Positions 1 to 5,083 of a stretch of DNA of 5,124 nucleotides are shown here, piece after piece. Below the pieces are notes generated by a model. That model had not been told where the DNA came from. It was given only the letters and a program-made list of their open reading frames with translations, and ran no database searches. Numbering within the stretch: the first letter of the stretch is position 1; every line of letters begins with the position of its first letter. The position numbers and the translations under genes are program-made. The DNA is from Hyphomicrobiaceae bacterium (GTDB lineage: Bacteria > Pseudomonadota > Alphaproteobacteria > Rhizobiales > Hyphomicrobiaceae): positions 1 to 5,124 of the forward strand of contig JAGRKR010000118.1 of assembly GCA_020442225.1 (NCBI GenBank), read 5' to 3'.

Positions 1-804
1 AAAGCGCTGCGAGAGAACGACCTGGAAGATGTCGCCGGCCGCGATGTACTCCTTGCCGCGACGCACCATCTCCTCGTAGCCCTCGGGCGTCGTGTTCGAG
101 GTCTGCTTGGGGTGCGGGGCGGCCTTGCTGGCAGGGGGAGGCGTGTGCGGCAGGGGCGCTTCGAGCGCGCCGACCACCTCGCCGAGCCGGCGTCGGGCCG
201 CGGCATAGGCTTTGTCTGCGGTCTGGCGTGCGCGCGGGAAGACGGGCGTCACGACGGTCATTTCGTCTTTGAGCGCGTCGAAGATGACCATGACCGTCGG
301 GCGGATGAGGATAGCGTCGGGCAGGCCGAGCGGATCGGGCTTCTCGGTCGGCAGCCGCTCGATCAGGCGCACCGTGTCGTAGGCCATGTAGCCGAAGATG
401 CCGGAGGACATGGGCGGCAGTTCCGGCGGCAGGTCGATGCGCGATTCCGCGATGAGGGAGCGCAGCGCCTTGAGCGTACCTTCCTTGAGCCGCTTGAAGG
501 CGGAGGGATCGCGAGCGGGCGAGCGGTTGATCTCGGCACGGTCGCCGAACGCGCGCCAGATGATGTCCGGCTGTAGGCCGATGATCGAGTAGCGCCCGCG
601 CACCGCGCCGCCTTCGACGGATTCGAGGAGGAAGCTCATGGGGCGGTCGCGGCCGAGCTTGAGCATCGCCGAAACCGGCGTCTCGAGATCGGCGACGAGC
701 CGCGTCCACACCACCGATGGCCGGCCGGCGTCGTAGGCCGCGCGAAATGCCTCGAGCGGCGGCTCGATCTCGACCCCGGCGCTTGCACGTCTTGCGCCCG
801 TCAT
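1..804 (-). CDS. trpE: Anthranilate synthase component I, N-terminal part (cut by window edge)
   Basis: TrpE is the large subunit that converts chorismate, with ammonia supplied by the TrpG glutaminase, to anthranilate, the first committed step of tryptophan synthesis in the cytoplasm. The visible part is 268 residues with no stop; the frame is open to the window edge, where the remaining chorismate-binding domain would continue. Residues about 35-175 resemble the anthranilate synthase I N-terminal domain: FLLESVEGG at 58-66 contains the LLES element that in studied TrpE proteins belongs to the tryptophan feedback site, then GRYSIIG (70-76) and SSGIFGYMAYD (133-143). A Pro/Ala-rich linker (about 218-238) leads to EGYEEMVRRGKEYI and IFQVVLSQRF at the edge, the usual start of the chorismate-binding domain. 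The ATG at 804 is preceded by AAGGGAGG. It lies 42 bp behind the PpiD-like gene and is probably cotranscribed with it. The intact LLES suggests normal tryptophan inhibition (inference). Confidence 0.95.
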   Translation of the reverse strand, partial: MTGARRASAGVEIEPPLEAFRAAYDAGRPSVVWTRLVADLETPVSAMLKLGRDRPMSFLLESVEGGAVRGRYSIIGLQPDIIWRAFGDRAEINRSPARDPSAFKRLKEGTLKALRSLIAESRIDLPPELPPMSSGIFGYMAYDTVRLIERLPTEKPDPLGLPDAILIRPTVMVIFDALKDEMTVVTPVFPRARQTADKAYAAARRRLGEVVGALEAPLPHTPPPASKAAPHPKQTSNTTPEGYEEMVRRGKEYIAAGDIFQVVLSQRF

Positions 805-808
805 GGCG

Positions 809-816
809 CCTCCCTT
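809..816 (-). promoter_or_regulatory. Ribosome binding site of trpE
   Basis: Read on the minus strand, AAGGGAGG stands 4 nt before the ATG at 804. The spacing is short, but the match is strong and supports this start. The space between this gene and the upstream stop is too small for a leader peptide plus attenuator. Confidence 0.7.
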
Positions 817-834
817 ACTCACGAGCTTGCCCGA

Positions 835-846
835 TGCGCCGGCGCA
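835..846. repeat. 12-bp perfect palindrome between the ppiD-like gene and trpE
   Basis: TGCGCCGGCGCA is a perfect self-complementary 12-mer directly after the stop codon of the PpiD-like gene. With a four-base loop it gives only a 4-bp stem, and no T-run follows, so it is unlikely to be a terminator. In a genome this GC-rich it may be chance, or it may weakly stabilise the 3' end of the upstream reading frame. Confidence 0.4.
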
Positions 847-2754
847 CTACTGCTGCGTCTGACCGACGGCGCGCCTGAGCGCAGCGGAATTGACGCTGAC
901 GCCGAACTGAGCCTGCAGACCGGCGAGGTAGCTGCCCATGAGGTCGCCACCGAGCTGGCGACGCAGAACGCCCGCGAGGCGATCGCGCCCCTCCTTGGTC
1001 AGAGGCTCCGGCGACTTGACGTCGACGACCTTCACGATCTGTCGCGATTTGCCGTCGGGGCTCTCGGCGACGGCGTGCTCACCCTTGGCGAGCGTGAAAC
1101 CGCGGCCGATGGCGGCACGTGACAACGCGGGGTCCTGGGCTGTGCGCTTGATCGGCTTCGTGGTGCCGAGCGTGCCGCCGACCTCCTTGGCGATCACCTC
1201 GAGCGTCGTGCCCTTCTTGATGCGCTCGAGCATCTTGTCGGCGTACTCGCGGATGCCCTTGCTGCGGGCAGCGGTGGACAACTCCGTGACAATCTGCGCC
1301 TTCACGGCGTCGAAGGGCTTTTCCTTGCTGGCGACGACGTTCATCACGTCGACCCAGGCGTAGCCGCCGTCGGGGAGATCGATGGCCTCACCCTCGACAC
1401 CCTGCTTGCCGCCGAACGCGGACGCGAGCACGGCGGCGAGATTCTGCGGGGCGATGGCGCCCGGTGCGAGTGCCGGTGCACCGGCAGACGTCTTGCCCTG
1501 CATGTCGGTCTCGGCGACCTCGATGTAGCTCAGGCCGAATTTGGCCGCGACCTCCTTGAGCGTCTTGCCGGCGGCGCGCTCGTCCTCGACCTTGCCGTGC
1601 ATACCCACGGCTTCCTGCTGGGCGCGCTCCTTGGCGAGCTTGGCGCGGACCGTGTCCTTGACCTCATCGAGCGTCTTCTGCTTGCCCGGCTCGATGGCCG
1701 TGACGCGCACGATCACGGTGGCGAAATCTCCCGCGATGGGAGGCGAGACCGCGTCCTTGGCCATCTTGAAGGCGGTCTCGGCGACCTTCTTGTCGACCAT
1801 CGCCGACTTCGTCACCAGGCCGAGCGCCATATCCTTCTCGGTTCGCCCGAGCGCCTTGCCGACATCGGCGAAGCTCTTGCCCGCCTTAAGATCTTTGTAG
1901 GCGGCATCGGCCGCGGCACGATCGGTAAAGACGAGTTGCTCGATCTGGCGCTTCTCGGGTGTTCCATACTCGGCCTTGGTCGCCTCGTAGGCGTCCTTGA
2001 TCTCCTGCTCGGTCACGGGCACGAGCTTGGTCAGGGCAGCGGCAGACGCCAGCAGCACGGCCACCTTGCGGAACTCCGGTGTCTTGTAGCGGGCCTTGTT
2101 GGCGTCGAAGTGCGCCTTGAGCTCGGCCTCGGTCGGAGGCTTCGGCGTGACGAGCTTCTGGGCGTCGAGCGTCAGGTAGGCGAGGACTCGGGTCTCCTCG
2201 GTGAACTTGTGGACGGTATCGACCAGGGATGTCGGCGCGGCGATGCCGCTCTCGATGGCCGTGGAGAGCTGCTGGCGCACCTCTTCCTCGCGCGCCCTGG
2301 CGACGAAGCCCGCCTCGGAGAGACCGAACTGGCGCAGCCGGGCATTATAGACGGCGCGGTCGAACTTGCCGTCAGGGCCGGCGAAGCTCGGATCGTTGCG
2401 AATGTCCTCGGCGAGGGAGGTATCGGAGATCCGCAGGCCCAGCGCGCCGGCGTGGCTGTTCATGGCGGCACCGGCGATGAGCCGGCTCAGCACGCCCTGC
2501 GTGACGCCGAAGGCGACGGCCTGCTCCATGGTGAGGCGTCGGCCGATCTGCACGCTCAAGGCGTTGAGCTGCCGCTGCACGGCCTGCTGGAATTCCTCGG
2601 CGCTGATCTCCGTCTTGCCGACGGTCGCCACGGCGTTCGAGCCGACGCCGCGCGTGAAGTCGGGAATGCCCCAGACCGCAAAGCTCAGGATGAGCAGTGC
2701 GAACAAAGCCTTCACGAAGATGCTGCGCAGGCCGTTGCGAATTGAGTCGAGCAT
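847..2754 (-). CDS. ppiD: PpiD/SurA-like membrane-anchored periplasmic folding factor
   Basis: A 635-residue protein with the layout of PpiD, the inner-membrane-anchored periplasmic chaperone that in E. coli sits at the SecYEG exit. A short basic N-terminus (MLDSIRNGLR) precedes one membrane segment (about 12-31, ending AVWGIPDF). A SurA-type chaperone region follows (about 40-250, with VATVGKTEISAEEFQQAV at 42-59). A parvulin-like domain lies at about 264-356 (from EYGTPEKRQIEQLVF to VTAIEPG), then a long Lys/Ala-rich C-terminal chaperone part. The conserved His that opens active parvulin domains (HIL) is Gln in IEQLVF, so isomerase activity is doubtful, as in E. coli PpiD. The open frame reaches a GTG at 2805, but the ATG at 2754 is preferred: the extra 17 residues are not typical of the family, and GGAGGT lies 10 nt upstream of that ATG. 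First gene of the unit with trpE; divergent from tpiA. SurA proper is less likely because the anchor is retained. Confidence 0.9.
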   Translation of the reverse strand: MLDSIRNGLRSIFVKALFALLILSFAVWGIPDFTRGVGSNAVATVGKTEISAEEFQQAVQRQLNALSVQIGRRLTMEQAVAFGVTQGVLSRLIAGAAMNSHAGALGLRISDTSLAEDIRNDPSFAGPDGKFDRAVYNARLRQFGLSEAGFVARAREEEVRQQLSTAIESGIAAPTSLVDTVHKFTEETRVLAYLTLDAQKLVTPKPPTEAELKAHFDANKARYKTPEFRKVAVLLASAAALTKLVPVTEQEIKDAYEATKAEYGTPEKRQIEQLVFTDRAAADAAYKDLKAGKSFADVGKALGRTEKDMALGLVTKSAMVDKKVAETAFKMAKDAVSPPIAGDFATVIVRVTAIEPGKQKTLDEVKDTVRAKLAKERAQQEAVGMHGKVEDERAAGKTLKEVAAKFGLSYIEVAETDMQGKTSAGAPALAPGAIAPQNLAAVLASAFGGKQGVEGEAIDLPDGGYAWVDVMNVVASKEKPFDAVKAQIVTELSTAARSKGIREYADKMLERIKKGTTLEVIAKEVGGTLGTTKPIKRTAQDPALSRAAIGRGFTLAKGEHAVAESPDGKSRQIVKVVDVKSPEPLTKEGRDRLAGVLRRQLGGDLMGSYLAGLQAQFGVSVNSAALRRAVGQTQQ

Positions 2755-2764
2755 GTTCTGGTCC

Positions 2765-2770
2765 ACCTCC
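2765..2770 (-). promoter_or_regulatory. Ribosome binding site that sets the ppiD-like start
   Basis: The minus strand reads GGAGGT, then 10 nt, then the ATG at 2754. It is a near-consensus Shine-Dalgarno sequence lying inside the longer open frame that begins with GTG at 2805. This is the main reason to reject that upstream start. Confidence 0.75.
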
Positions 2771-2833
2771 AATGCGGGGGCCGGGGCCGGGATCGTTCGA
2801 GCCACAGCGAGCCGGCACCATTTCGCCGCATTG
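2770..2833 (-). repeat. Inverted repeat in the ppiD-like leader, abutting the ribosome binding site
   Basis: CAATGCGG (2826-2833 read on the minus strand) and CCGCATTG (2777-2770) are exact 8-bp complements separated by 48 nt. The 3' arm runs straight into the GGAGGT Shine-Dalgarno. A shorter GCCGG/CCGGC pair could form inside the loop. If the transcript starts at the promoter at 2871-2899, this hairpin lies in the 5' leader and could limit ribosome access. The repeat is seen directly; a role is inference, and chance is possible in such GC-rich DNA. Confidence 0.35.
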
Positions 2834-2846
2834 AGTGCTGTTGGAA

Positions 2847-2875
2847 TTGCGCGTCTTGTTGCGGTCGCGCATCAT
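2847..2875 (+). promoter_or_regulatory. Weak candidate promoter for tpiA
   Basis: TTGCGC (2847-2852), 17 bp, then CATCAT (2870-2875), a four-of-six -10 match. The -35 matches only at TTG. It is placed about 90 nt upstream of tpiA, and its -10 covers nearly the same bases as the -10 of the opposing promoter. The call rests mainly on position; other starts within 2830-2940 are possible. Confidence 0.2.
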
Positions 2876-2899
2876 AGGAATGTCGGTGCATGGGGGCAA
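2871..2899 (-). promoter_or_regulatory. Candidate sigma-70 type promoter for the ppiD-like gene and trpE
   Basis: On the minus strand TTGCCC (2899-2894) is separated by exactly 17 bp from TATGAT (2876-2871), a five-of-six match to the -10 consensus with an optimal spacer. Transcription would begin near 2864, giving a leader of about 110 nt before the ATG at 2754. It is among the best promoter matches I found in the window and is correctly placed for the divergent leftward unit. Confidence 0.5.
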
Positions 2900-2954
2900 G
2901 CGGCAGTGGGACGCGGCGCCCACGGTCACGTGCACCTGATCGTCAGTGAACAGC

Positions 2955-2960
2955 AGGGGA
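2955..2960 (+). promoter_or_regulatory. Ribosome binding site of tpiA
   Basis: AGGGGA lies 6 nt before the ATG at 2967. It favours this ATG over the in-frame GTG at 2946, which would add seven residues (MNSRGSG) and would lie upstream of this site. Confidence 0.65.
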
Positions 2961-2966
2961 TCGGGA

Positions 2967-3722
2967 ATGGCTGGGATTCGCGCGCTCGTCGCCGGGAACT
3001 GGAAGATGAACGGGCTTGCCGGCGCACGCTCGGTTGCGGAGGCGGTTGCGCAAGGCGTGGCCGGCGGTGATCCCGGCGCGGACCTGCTGATCTGTCCGCC
3101 GGCGACGCTGATCGCCCCCCTGGCCCAAGCCTGCCAGGGCACCCGGGTGGCCATCGGTGGTCAGGATTGCCATCCGCTCGCCTCGGGTGCGCATACCGGC
3201 GACGTCGCGGCCGAGATGCTCAAGGACGCCGGGGCCAGCATGGTGATCGTCGGCCACTCCGAGCGCCGCAGCGATCACGGCGAGACCAGTGCCGAGGTTT
3301 GCCGCAAGGCCGAGGCGGCACACCGCGCCGGGCTGGCGGCCATCGTCTGCATCGGTGAGACCGAGGGGGAGCGGCGCGCCGGCCTGACCCTCGCGGTGGT
3401 GACGCGACAGCTCGCCGCTTCGCTGCCGGCGGGAACGACGGCGGACAATACGATCGTGGCCTACGAGCCGGTCTGGGCTATCGGCAGTGGCCTGACGCCG
3501 ACGGCCGGCGACGTGGCCGAAGTGCATGCCCATCTGCGTCAGGCGCTGACGCAGCGCTGGCCGGCGCACGGTGGGCAGATCCGTCTGCTCTATGGTGGCT
3601 CGGTGAAGCCGCAGAATGCGCGCGAGCTGATGGCTGTCGCGAACGTGAATGGTGCGCTCGTCGGTGGCGCCAGTCTCAAGGCCGAGGATTTTCTCGGTAT
3701 CGTCGCGGCCTATCGGGGCTGA
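2967..3722 (+). CDS. tpiA: Triosephosphate isomerase
   Basis: Interconverts dihydroxyacetone phosphate and glyceraldehyde 3-phosphate in glycolysis, gluconeogenesis and carbon-fixation cycles; a cytoplasmic TIM barrel, normally a dimer. At 251 residues it has the family's usual length. All key elements are visible: AGNWKMN with Asn11 and Lys13, catalytic His97 in IVGHSERR, Cys128 in IVCIGET, catalytic Glu167 in [12 protein letters not shown], the loop-6 region that follows it, LLYGGSV (207-213) and the phosphate-binding GGAS (233-236). The enzyme should therefore be active. The start at ATG 2967 follows AGGGGA and gives the standard N-terminus [15 protein letters not shown]. The gene is divergent from the PpiD-like gene and 80 bp ahead of the Lys-rich exported protein, which seems to have its own promoter. 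Confidence 0.97.
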   Translation: MAGIRALVAGNWKMNGLAGARSVAEAVAQGVAGGDPGADLLICPPATLIAPLAQACQGTRVAIGGQDCHPLASGAHTGDVAAEMLKDAGASMVIVGHSERRSDHGETSAEVCRKAEAAHRAGLAAIVCIGETEGERRAGLTLAVVTRQLAASLPAGTTADNTIVAYEPVWAIGSGLTPTAGDVAEVHAHLRQALTQRWPAHGGQIRLLYGGSVKPQNARELMAVANVNGALVGGASLKAEDFLGIVAAYRG

Positions 3723-3742
3723 GCGGCGCTCGCAACCGGGGA

Positions 3743-3771
3743 TTGTCACTCGCTGCGCCGGAGGCGATACT
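3743..3771 (+). promoter_or_regulatory. Candidate promoter for the Lys-rich exported protein gene
   Basis: TTGTCA (3743-3748, five of six) is followed after exactly 17 bp by GATACT (3766-3771, four of six). A start near 3778 gives a leader of about 25 nt to the ATG at 3803. The -35 coincides with the TTG that would open the longest reading frame, which argues that this TTG is promoter DNA and not a start codon. It also suggests the gene need not depend on tpiA readthrough. Confidence 0.5.
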
Positions 3772-3802
3772 GCCGGCACATCATTGGTCAGAATTGATAG
3801 TC

Positions 3803-4423
3803 ATGCGGTTTCATCTCGTGCGGGCGGTCCTTGCCGTCGCAATCCCCCTGTTGATCCTGTCCTTCGGGCCGGCGCTGGCCGCGCCGCTCGACAAGGTCGC
3901 CTGCCAGAAACTGCGGGAAGAGCAGGCCGAACTCGTCAAGGGCGGGATCAAGGAGCAGATGGCCAAAGGGGCCGAATGGGCGAAAGCCAACCTGAAGCCC
4001 GATCAGATCTCCCAGATCAAGCGCTACATTACCGTCGAGGAGCAGATCGCGTTCCGCTGCCGCGAGAAGCCGGTGCCGGCCAAGGCCAAGGTGCCTGCCC
4101 AGCCCCCCGACCAGGCCGCGGGGAAGGCCAGGGCGGCGCCTAAAGCCGGCTTGAAGGCCAAGCCGAAGCCGAAGGCGAAGACTGCCCCGAAGCCCAAGGT
4201 TGGCCCGAAACCCAAGGTTGGCCCGAAACCCAAGGCTGCCAAGAATCCAAAGGCGGCGCCGAAACCCAAGGCGGCGCCGAAGAAGGCTGCGCCGAAAGTG
4301 AAGGCGGCCCCCAAGGTAAAACCGAAAGCTCAGGCGCCCAAGAAGCCCCCGACGAAGAGTGCTGAGCCGCCGCCGAAGACGCCGACTCCTGCGAAAAGGT
4401 CGCCGGCCGCCACAAGAGAATAG
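3803..4423 (+). CDS. Exported small protein with a Lys/Ala/Pro-rich repeat tail, function unknown
   Basis: A 206-residue protein that I cannot name. Residues 1-26 are a clear Sec signal peptide: basic MRFHLVR, hydrophobic VLAVAIPLLILSF, and an Ala-Leu-Ala cleavage site before Ala27. A compact, probably helical domain follows (about 29-88) with exactly two cysteines, Cys34 (VACQKL) and Cys86 (AFRCRE). These could form a disulfide that closes a helical hairpin. The segment KGAEWAKANLKPDQISQIKRYITVEEQ looks like a conserved small alphaproteobacterial domain I have seen as hypothetical, but I cannot verify this. From about 89 to the end the chain is Lys/Ala/Pro: residues 104-187 hold 27 Lys, one Arg and no acidic residue, in units such as PKVGPK and KAAPK. 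The start at ATG 3803 is chosen because the signal peptide begins there and a promoter lies just upstream; its Shine-Dalgarno is poor. The tail resembles histone H1-like or wall-binding linkers, but export makes DNA binding unlikely. Confidence 0.8.
   Translation: MRFHLVRAVLAVAIPLLILSFGPALAAPLDKVACQKLREEQAELVKGGIKEQMAKGAEWAKANLKPDQISQIKRYITVEEQIAFRCREKPVPAKAKVPAQPPDQAAGKARAAPKAGLKAKPKPKAKTAPKPKVGPKPKVGPKPKAAKNPKAAPKPKAAPKKAAPKVKAAPKVKPKAQAPKKPPTKSAEPPPKTPTPAKRSPAATRE
4193..4296 (+). repeat. Short in-frame tandem repeats in the Lys-rich tail
   Basis: Two identical 18-bp units, CCCAAGGTTGGCCCGAAA at 4193-4210 and 4211-4228, are followed by a partial third copy at 4229-4235. Next, AAGGCGGCGCCGAA occurs at 4250-4263 and, 18 bp later, at 4268-4281, with a one-base variant at 4283-4296. 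All spacings are multiples of three, so they encode repeated PKVGPK and KAAPK units. Identity at the DNA level points to recent duplication, probably by replication slippage. Confidence 0.85.
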
Positions 4424-4437
4424 GCGGCTCGAGACGT

Positions 4438-4486
4438 GCGCAGGGGCTGCGGCATTGGCTTCCTCCCGCTGCGCTCTGGCCCTTTT
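4438..4486 (+). terminator. Candidate terminator after the Lys-rich protein gene
   Basis: GCGCAGGGG (4438-4446) can pair with CCC (4465-4467) and CTGCGC (4469-4474), giving nine base pairs with a single bulged G and an 18-nt loop. A TTTT run follows at 4483-4486, eight bases beyond the stem. The stem is GC-rich and correctly placed 14 bp after the stop, but the T-run is short and displaced, so termination may be weak or Rho-assisted, with readthrough to secG. Confidence 0.35.
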
Positions 4487-4561
4487 CCTCGACTTGGTGT
4501 AAGGCATGCGCAACATGCTGCACCCGCCCCGTACGGCGCGGCCGCAATGATGCCCCATCGT

Positions 4562-4565
4562 AGGA
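4562..4565 (+). promoter_or_regulatory. Ribosome binding site of secG
   Basis: AGGA lies 10 nt before the ATG at 4576. It is a modest match at the long end of normal spacing. No other better-placed site is seen, and the protein's N-terminus is right for the family. Confidence 0.45.
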
Positions 4566-4575
4566 TCGCTTCGAC

Positions 4576-4941
4576 ATGGCCACGGTACTGCTCGTCATCC
4601 ATCTGTTCATCGCCCTGGGTCTTGTCGGCGTCGTGCTGCTGCAACGCTCGGAGGGCGGCGCACTCGGCATCGGCGGCAGCGGCGGCGCCGGTGGCTTCCT
4701 GACGGGGCGCGGCACCGCGAACCTGCTCACCCGCGTGACGGCCATGCTGGCGGCCGCTTTCTTCGTCACCAGCATCCTGCTGACGATCCTGGCCCGCCAG
4801 GGACCCGGCTCCGTGCTGGATCGCACGCCGGCTGGCAAGGCTCCCGTGAGCAAGCCGGGCGCGCCCGCCGGCAAGGAAACGCCCCCGAAGGCGGGCGGCA
4901 TCCTCGAGCGGCTGCAGAAGAAGACGCCCGAGCCCAAATAG
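4576..4941 (+). CDS. secG: Protein translocase subunit SecG
   Basis: SecG is the small third subunit of the SecYEG inner-membrane channel and assists SecA-driven translocation. The 121-residue product has the full family pattern: membrane segment 1 (about 3-22, LLVIHLFIALGLVGVVLL), the conserved QRSEGGALG at 23-31, a Gly-rich cytoplasmic loop (GIGGSGGAGG, 31-40), FLTGRGTANLLTRVTA (41-56), and membrane segment 2 (about 55-73, MLAAAFFVTSILLTILA). A hydrophilic C-terminal tail of nearly 50 residues, rich in Pro, Gly, Ala and Lys and ending ERLQKKTPEPK, is longer than in the shortest homologues but ordinary for alphaproteobacteria as far as I recall. It lies between the Lys-rich exported protein and pyrG. 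The 152 bp upstream hold a possible terminator, but I see no convincing promoter there. Confidence 0.95.
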   Translation: MATVLLVIHLFIALGLVGVVLLQRSEGGALGIGGSGGAGGFLTGRGTANLLTRVTAMLAAAFFVTSILLTILARQGPGSVLDRTPAGKAPVSKPGAPAGKETPPKAGGILERLQKKTPEPK

Positions 4942-4952
4942 GCACGGCAGTA

Positions 4953-4983
4953 CCGTCCGACGGCGCGCGGCGCGGTCGGGCGG
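4953..4983 (+). terminator. Hairpin after secG, possible terminator
   Basis: CCGTCCGAC (4953-4961) pairs with GTCGGGCGG (4975-4983) over nine positions with one G-U pair and a 13-nt GC-rich loop. It starts 12 bp after the secG stop. No T-run follows (the next bases are ACCTGAG), so it is either a Rho-dependent or weak terminator, or an RNA 3'-end stabiliser. Confidence 0.4.
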
Positions 4984-5047
4984 ACCTGAGCCGGTGGAAT
5001 TCTTGCCTCTCTCTCGCGACTTGCGGTGGATGGGCTGAGAATTCGCC

Positions 5048-5075
5048 TTCGAATCGCTGAGACAATGTGTATTCT
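5048..5075 (+). promoter_or_regulatory. Weak candidate promoter close to pyrG
   Basis: TTCGAA (5048-5053), 16 bp, then TATTCT (5070-5075, four of six). A start about seven bases beyond the -10 would fall at or just before the pyrG ATG at 5084, implying a leaderless or nearly leaderless message. The visible Shine-Dalgarno before pyrG is poor (AGG with a 3-nt gap), which fits but does not prove this. Confidence 0.2.
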
Positions 5076-5083
5076 GCAGGCCC

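Noticed and set aside
1597..2745. A 382-codon open frame on the plus strand opposite the ppiD-like gene
   Set aside because: It is antisense to a gene with clear family features. It is rich in Gly, Leu, Arg, His and Asp in the way mirrored GC-rich codons give, shows no recognisable domain, and has no good ribosome binding site.
2885..2936. GGTGCA / TGCACC inverted pair plus a CACGTG palindrome as an operator
   Set aside because: Six-base arms 40 bp apart and a single six-base palindrome are expected by chance in a 212-bp GC-rich region; no second copy of either site was noticed elsewhere in the window.
2372..3154. A 260-codon minus-strand frame spanning the ppiD-like 5' end and the start of tpiA
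   Set aside because: It is another frame of the ppiD-like gene extended through the intergenic region; it is Arg/Pro-rich with no domain. I considered a frameshifted ppiD, but the main frame is intact and needs no repair.
2943..3779. A 278-codon minus-strand frame opposite tpiA
   Set aside because: TpiA has every catalytic residue; the antisense frame is low-complexity Arg/Gly/His-rich shadow coding typical of high-GC DNA.
4024..4314. Minus-strand frame encoding repeated Gly-Ala-Ala-Phe-Gly-Phe units
   Set aside because: It is the mirror image of the Lys-rich repeats. The FG-like look comes from reading AAG/CCG codons backwards, so it is not a real repeat protein.
4406..4428. GCCGCC/GGCGGC inverted repeat over the stop codon of the Lys-rich gene as a terminator
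   Set aside because: Six base pairs with an 11-nt loop and no following T-run; the hairpin at 4438-4486 is the better candidate.
4506..4550. A 14-codon reading frame upstream of secG (MRNMLHPPRTARPQ) that could be a leader peptide
   Set aside because: TAAGG lies only 1 nt before its ATG, the codons show no regulatory amino-acid run, and the sequence GCATG-CGCAA-CATGC around it is only a 5-bp inverted repeat.
5041..5054. ATTCG-CCTT-CGAAT hairpin before pyrG as a regulatory element
   Set aside because: The stem is only 5 bp, there is no T-run, and it overlaps the candidate -35 by chance-level similarity.
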